In this document: in pieces, positions 4,836 to 7,525 of the stretch
Layout of the letters: the number at the start of each line of letters is the position of its first letter
How positions within the stretch are numbered: position 1 is the stretch's first letter
Origin: Actinomycetota bacterium
GTDB lineage: Bacteria; Actinomycetota; Acidimicrobiia; IMCC26256
NCBI GenBank assembly: GCA_009702955.1
Contig: WLHA01000048.1
Coordinates: 1 to 7,525 of the forward strand
DNA: 7,525 nt
Direction of reading: 5' to 3'
Position numbers and translations under genes: made by a program
The notes under the pieces: model-generated
Told to the model about the DNA's origin: nothing
Database searches by the model: none
The model's input: the letters and a program-made list of their open reading frames with translations, nothing else

Positions 4836-5618
4836 TTATTTGCCGGTCCAGTTTGGTGTGCGCTTCTCTGCAAATGCAGTTGCGCCCTCCATTGCATCCG
4901 CACTTCCAAACACAGGGTTTGCGTACTCCCCCTGCTTGGCGAATTGCTCTCCGGTTGACCAGTCAGCAGACTCGGTAATGATCCGCTTGCTAACTGCAAC
5001 CGCAAGTGGTCCGTTTGCAGCGATCTTTGCCGCTAATTCTTTTGCGCCGGCAAGTGCCTCGCCGGTAGGGACTACACGGTTAATCAGGCCAATCTCGTAT
5101 GCGCGCTGCGCATCAACAAAGTCGCCTGTTAGCGCAAGCTCCATCGCAAGACGCGGTGTGATCTGACGAGGGAGACGAACGAGACCGCCGCCAGCTGCAA
5201 CAAGTCCGCGCTTGACCTCAGCAATTCCAAATTTCGCGCTCTCTGCCGCGACGATTAGGTCGCAGGTAATCGCGAGTTCAAAACCGCCAGCAAGTGCGTA
5301 ACCCTCAACTGCAGCAATTAGTGGCTTGCGGGGTGGCGCCTCGGCGACTCCGGCGAATCCGCGACCCTCAACTATTGGTAGGTCTCCAGTAAGGAAACCT
5401 TTAAGATCCATACCTGAGCAGAATGTTCCACCTGCGCCGGTGATGATTCCGACCCGTAGTTCGTCATTACCATCGAGCTCATCCATCGCAGCAGCGACGC
5501 CATCCGCAACTGCACGGTTCGCAGCATTGCGCGCCTGAGGGCGATTAATGGTTACAGTGAGGATGCCATCGGCGGCCTCGGTCAGTACTACTTGATCAGA
5601 CATGCTCTCTTCAGACAT
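4836..5618 (-). CDS. Enoyl-CoA hydratase/crotonase family protein
   Basis: A 260-residue cytoplasmic crotonase-fold enzyme, normal length. The N terminus has the family NRPQARNA (25-32). The oxyanion-hole loops are FCSGMDLKGF (66-75) and GYALAGGFELA (106-116). Both catalytic glutamates of true hydratases are present by alignment with rat mitochondrial hydratase: E114 in GGFEL and E134 in AEVKRGLVAAGGG, supporting addition of water to trans-2-enoyl-CoA. Many crotonases lack one of these and do other chemistry, so this argues for hydratase. The ATG at 5618 is preferred over an in-frame ATG five codons later because GGAGAG lies just before it. The 3-hydroxyacyl-CoA dehydrogenase gene follows 92 nt downstream. 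The glycoside hydrolase upstream seems unrelated. Which acyl chain is used cannot be told. Confidence 0.9.
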   Translation of the reverse strand: MSEESMSDQVVLTEAADGILTVTINRPQARNAANRAVADGVAAAMDELDGNDELRVGIITGAGGTFCSGMDLKGFLTGDLPIVEGRGFAGVAEAPPRKPLIAAVEGYALAGGFELAITCDLIVAAESAKFGIAEVKRGLVAAGGGLVRLPRQITPRLAMELALTGDFVDAQRAYEIGLINRVVPTGEALAGAKELAAKIAANGPLAVAVSKRIITESADWSTGEQFAKQGEYANPVFGSADAMEGATAFAEKRTPNWTGK

Positions 5619-5621
5619 TCT

Positions 5622-5627
5622 CTCTCC
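5622..5627 (-). promoter_or_regulatory. Ribosome binding site that decides the hydratase start
   Basis: The minus strand reads GGAGAG, ending 3 nt before the ATG at 5618-5616 (GGAG core spacer 5 nt). The alternative ATG at 5603-5601 has only a weaker GAAGAGAG before it, inside the coding sequence. Confidence 0.6.
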
Positions 5628-5780
5628 GGGTTTCTAGTTACTACTACGTATAGGGCAAATTGAATTTAGGGCTTATCAGATTACGTACTTTGCTGGCTCT
5701 CGTTTGCGGCCACCTGCCTAGCATCGCGCACGACTGGTTCATCCTCAAGATTCAAGGAAGATAACTACCGTGCCTGGGGG
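5628..5780 (-). other. Upstream region of the hydratase gene
   Basis: This spacer holds the promoter region for the hydratase-dehydrogenase unit. Two -10-like hexamers appear on the minus strand: TATACG (5647-5652) and TAAATT (5665-5670). Neither has a recognisable -35 at normal spacing. No clear terminator hairpin for the upstream glycoside hydrolase and no small RNA gene was seen. Confidence 0.3.
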
Positions 5781-7525
5781 TTATCCAGCCGTCAACGTCT
5801 TAAGCATGGCTACCGGTGCGGGCTCGTACCAAGCAGGGTGCCCACACTGAGCAGTAGCGAACGATAGCCCTAGACCAGGGGCGTCATACTGCTTATACAT
5901 CTTGAACACCATAAATGGCCCGGTATTCCAGTCGCTCTTATCCCCTAGTCCGATGCTCTCTCCGGTCCATGGATTATGTATTCCTCGGGTCCAGTCTGCG
6001 ATGTCATCCCGTAGGCGAGTTGCACGCAGCCCCTCAGAGAACTTTCCTCCGCTATACCCGGTGCACGACGGAGTTCCGGCCTCTGTGGCCCAAATACGTT
6101 TTGCGGAGTCCCCATTTGCATCCATAACTACACGGAGCCAGTGAGCCGCGCGGTAGCCACTCTCCCATCCGACTCTCGGCGGACCCTGGTTGGTGACGCC
6201 TGAGTATGTGTCATACGGGTGATGCCCAACCGCGTCGAAATGCCCGCGAGCGCCCGAGGAGTAAATCGCAGCAAGCCATGTTGCCGGGTTGCGCGGATCC
6301 GTGGTGGCGTCCGAGCCACCGTTAACCCCACCTGGTGAGAGGCCTCCAGTAAGGATGGGGACTGATGAACGCAGTCGAAGTGCGAAGGCTGTACGCGCCA
6401 GTAGGTCGGCGTAAGCAACAGGGTCCACAGGACTCCAGAAGACAGGATTATTAGGTTCGTTCCATATCTCGAACGCGCCGATCGTCCCAGGATTTGCGGA
6501 GGTTAAACGCGCAGCAACCTCACCTGCCCATATTGCCCATTGTTGATGCTCTGAGTTAGTGAAGATATCTGGCGAGTTTGGCGGCCTGTAGGAGAAAGTA
6601 AGAACTAGGCGGAGCCCTACCCTGCGTGCCTCAGCGACTCTATTGTCGCAGGTTGAGTAACTCGCATATGAGAGCGGTGCACAATCAATGCGTGCCCAGC
6701 CTGCACCGGTGGCTGCAACGCGATTCCAAAACTGCGGCTCGGTCATCCCCGCTGGGACATACGGGGTGCCGGTAGCGATTCCAATTTCATCAGACACCGA
6801 TCGCCACTGAATCTGCGCGGGAAGAGTTGGTGCGGACCTACCTGCAGCGTTTAGTGCGTAGAGGCGCACACGACACTCAGAGTTGGTCTCGCAACTTGCT
6901 GGCAGCACGAAAGCACTCGTCGTATATGCAGGGGCTAGCGACTCAATCTTCGCGCTCCATGTGACTCCTCCATCAGTAGATACTTGAGCAAGCGTGTCCT
7001 TGAGGGGTAGTCCTCCCGAGACTGTTGGTGTCTTCCATGAAACGCTCGCTACGTGCGCTCCGTGCCGCCCCACCACTACGGGGGTTCTCGGAGCAGATGG
7101 GGGTGCCCATAGCGCGGTAGTTGGAGCCGTCCATGCACCGATCCCTGCAGCGCTACGCGCGGCTAGTACGTAGCGGCAGCCGCCTCCCGCAGCAAGCGGA
7201 GCCGAGCAAGGAACAGCCTGCCTACCAGAGGTTGCAAGCAATGTAACTGCAGGTGCATACCCGGACCACGTCGACCCTGAGTTAGAAGTAGACGCTGACC
7301 TGTATTCGTAGCTCGTCACGACGACACTGGTTCCCGTACTACTTACTGCGCTATTTAATGGTGCACGCCATGCGAGAGTCATTCGACCCGCAGCGGCAGG
7401 AGACACAGTTACTGCAGTCGGTGCGGTTGGGAGGAGTGTGGCTGCATCGGTTGATTGCGCTTCAAATGCAAATAAAAATGTAGCGAAAAATGTAGCTGTG
7501 ACGAGGGCAGCAATCGCGGTGCCGA
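5781..7525 (-). CDS. Secreted clan GH-A glycoside hydrolase with fibronectin-III-like repeats, 5' end outside window
   Basis: At least 580 residues are visible. The frame stays open to the window edge, so the true start lies beyond it; a GTG at 7406 is internal. Numbering from that GTG, two Fn3-like beta domains span about 1-100 and 104-200 (NAAGRSAP at 186-193 is the typical final strand). The catalytic barrel spans about 205-541. It carries FEIWNEPN (312-319) with E317 as acid/base, GHHPY (395-398 region) and WATEAG (439-444) with E442 as nucleophile, the retaining clan GH-A pattern of GH5/GH39-like and PslG-like enzymes. R239 fits the conserved strand-two arginine. Cysteine pairs (e.g. C67/C77, C172/C178) suit an exported protein, as does the hydrophobic leader at 7461-7515. 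It probably cuts a beta-linked polysaccharide; substrate and exact GH family are not readable. Confidence 0.82.
   Translation of the reverse strand, partial: GTAIAALVTATFFATFLFAFEAQSTDAATLLPTAPTAVTVSPAAAGRMTLAWRAPLNSAVSSTGTSVVVTSYEYRSASTSNSGSTWSGYAPAVTLLATSGRQAVPCSAPLAAGGGCRYVLAARSAAGIGAWTAPTTALWAPPSAPRTPVVVGRHGAHVASVSWKTPTVSGGLPLKDTLAQVSTDGGVTWSAKIESLAPAYTTSAFVLPASCETNSECRVRLYALNAAGRSAPTLPAQIQWRSVSDEIGIATGTPYVPAGMTEPQFWNRVAATGAGWARIDCAPLSYASYSTCDNRVAEARRVGLRLVLTFSYRPPNSPDIFTNSEHQQWAIWAGEVAARLTSANPGTIGAFEIWNEPNNPVFWSPVDPVAYADLLARTAFALRLRSSVPILTGGLSPGGVNGGSDATTDPRNPATWLAAIYSSGARGHFDAVGHHPYDTYSGVTNQGPPRVGWESGYRAAHWLRVVMDANGDSAKRIWATEAGTPSCTGYSGGKFSEGLRATRLRDDIADWTRGIHNPWTGESIGLGDKSDWNTGPFMVFKMYKQYDAPGLGLSFATAQCGHPAWYEPAPVAMLKTLTAG
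7443..7523 (-). other. Signal peptide segment of the glycoside hydrolase
   Basis: Reading the glycoside hydrolase frame upstream of the GTG at 7406 gives a hydrophobic core (AALVTATFFATFLFAF) followed by EAQSTDAAT. This is the core and cleavage region of a Sec signal peptide, with cleavage likely after FEA or after TDA. The positively charged N-terminal part and start codon are beyond the window edge. Confidence 0.75.

Noticed and set aside
6128..6418. A 96-residue minus-strand open frame inside the glycoside hydrolase
   Set aside because: It overlaps the catalytic domain in another frame, while the main frame keeps both catalytic motifs around it.

Overview
The window looks like a chromosomal segment of an actinobacterium, most plausibly one of the small-genome aquatic or soil Acidimicrobiia-type lineages. 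The clues are a lipoprotein with a Gmad2 domain and a Thr-rich linker after the lipobox, a DUF2510-type protein, a nitrobindin-like heme-barrel protein of the actinobacterial type, and moderately GC-rich coding sequence. The phylum is inferred from these families; the class is a guess. No rRNA, tRNA, CRISPR array, insertion sequence or phage gene was seen.

Layout: two genes run rightward at the left end, a nitrobindin-like beta-barrel protein (115-681) and, 6 nt later, a flavin nitroreductase (688-1338). Everything after that runs leftward. From upstream to downstream these are a secreted glycoside hydrolase with two fibronectin-III-like repeats whose 5' end lies beyond the window (5781 to past 7525), an enoyl-CoA hydratase (4836-5618), an HSD17B10-like short-chain dehydrogenase (3964-4743), a DUF2510 protein with coiled coil (2777-3856), a Gmad2 lipoprotein (1852-2544) and methylglyoxal synthase (1357-1806). 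The nitroreductase and methylglyoxal synthase genes converge with only 18 nt between their stop codons.

Working units: the left pair may form a small redox or reactive-nitrogen module. The hydratase and dehydrogenase supply two consecutive beta-oxidation steps (2-enoyl-CoA to 3-hydroxyacyl-CoA to 3-ketoacyl-CoA) and probably share a transcript that ends at the hairpins around 3897-3957. The DUF2510 gene has no Shine-Dalgarno, and a -10-like hexamer 7 nt before its ATG suggests a leaderless mRNA. The lipoprotein and methylglyoxal synthase genes are 45 nt apart and probably cotranscribed.

The densest unexplained structure is the 232-nt gap between the DUF2510 and lipoprotein genes. It holds an 11-nt phased repeat, two stem-loops that share bases and so exclude each other, a 13-nt palindrome, and a pair of repeats wrapped around a good -10 box. 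I found no clear new multi-gene defence or mobile system; most genes are recognisable metabolic or envelope genes. All identifications are from motif reading, without database search.
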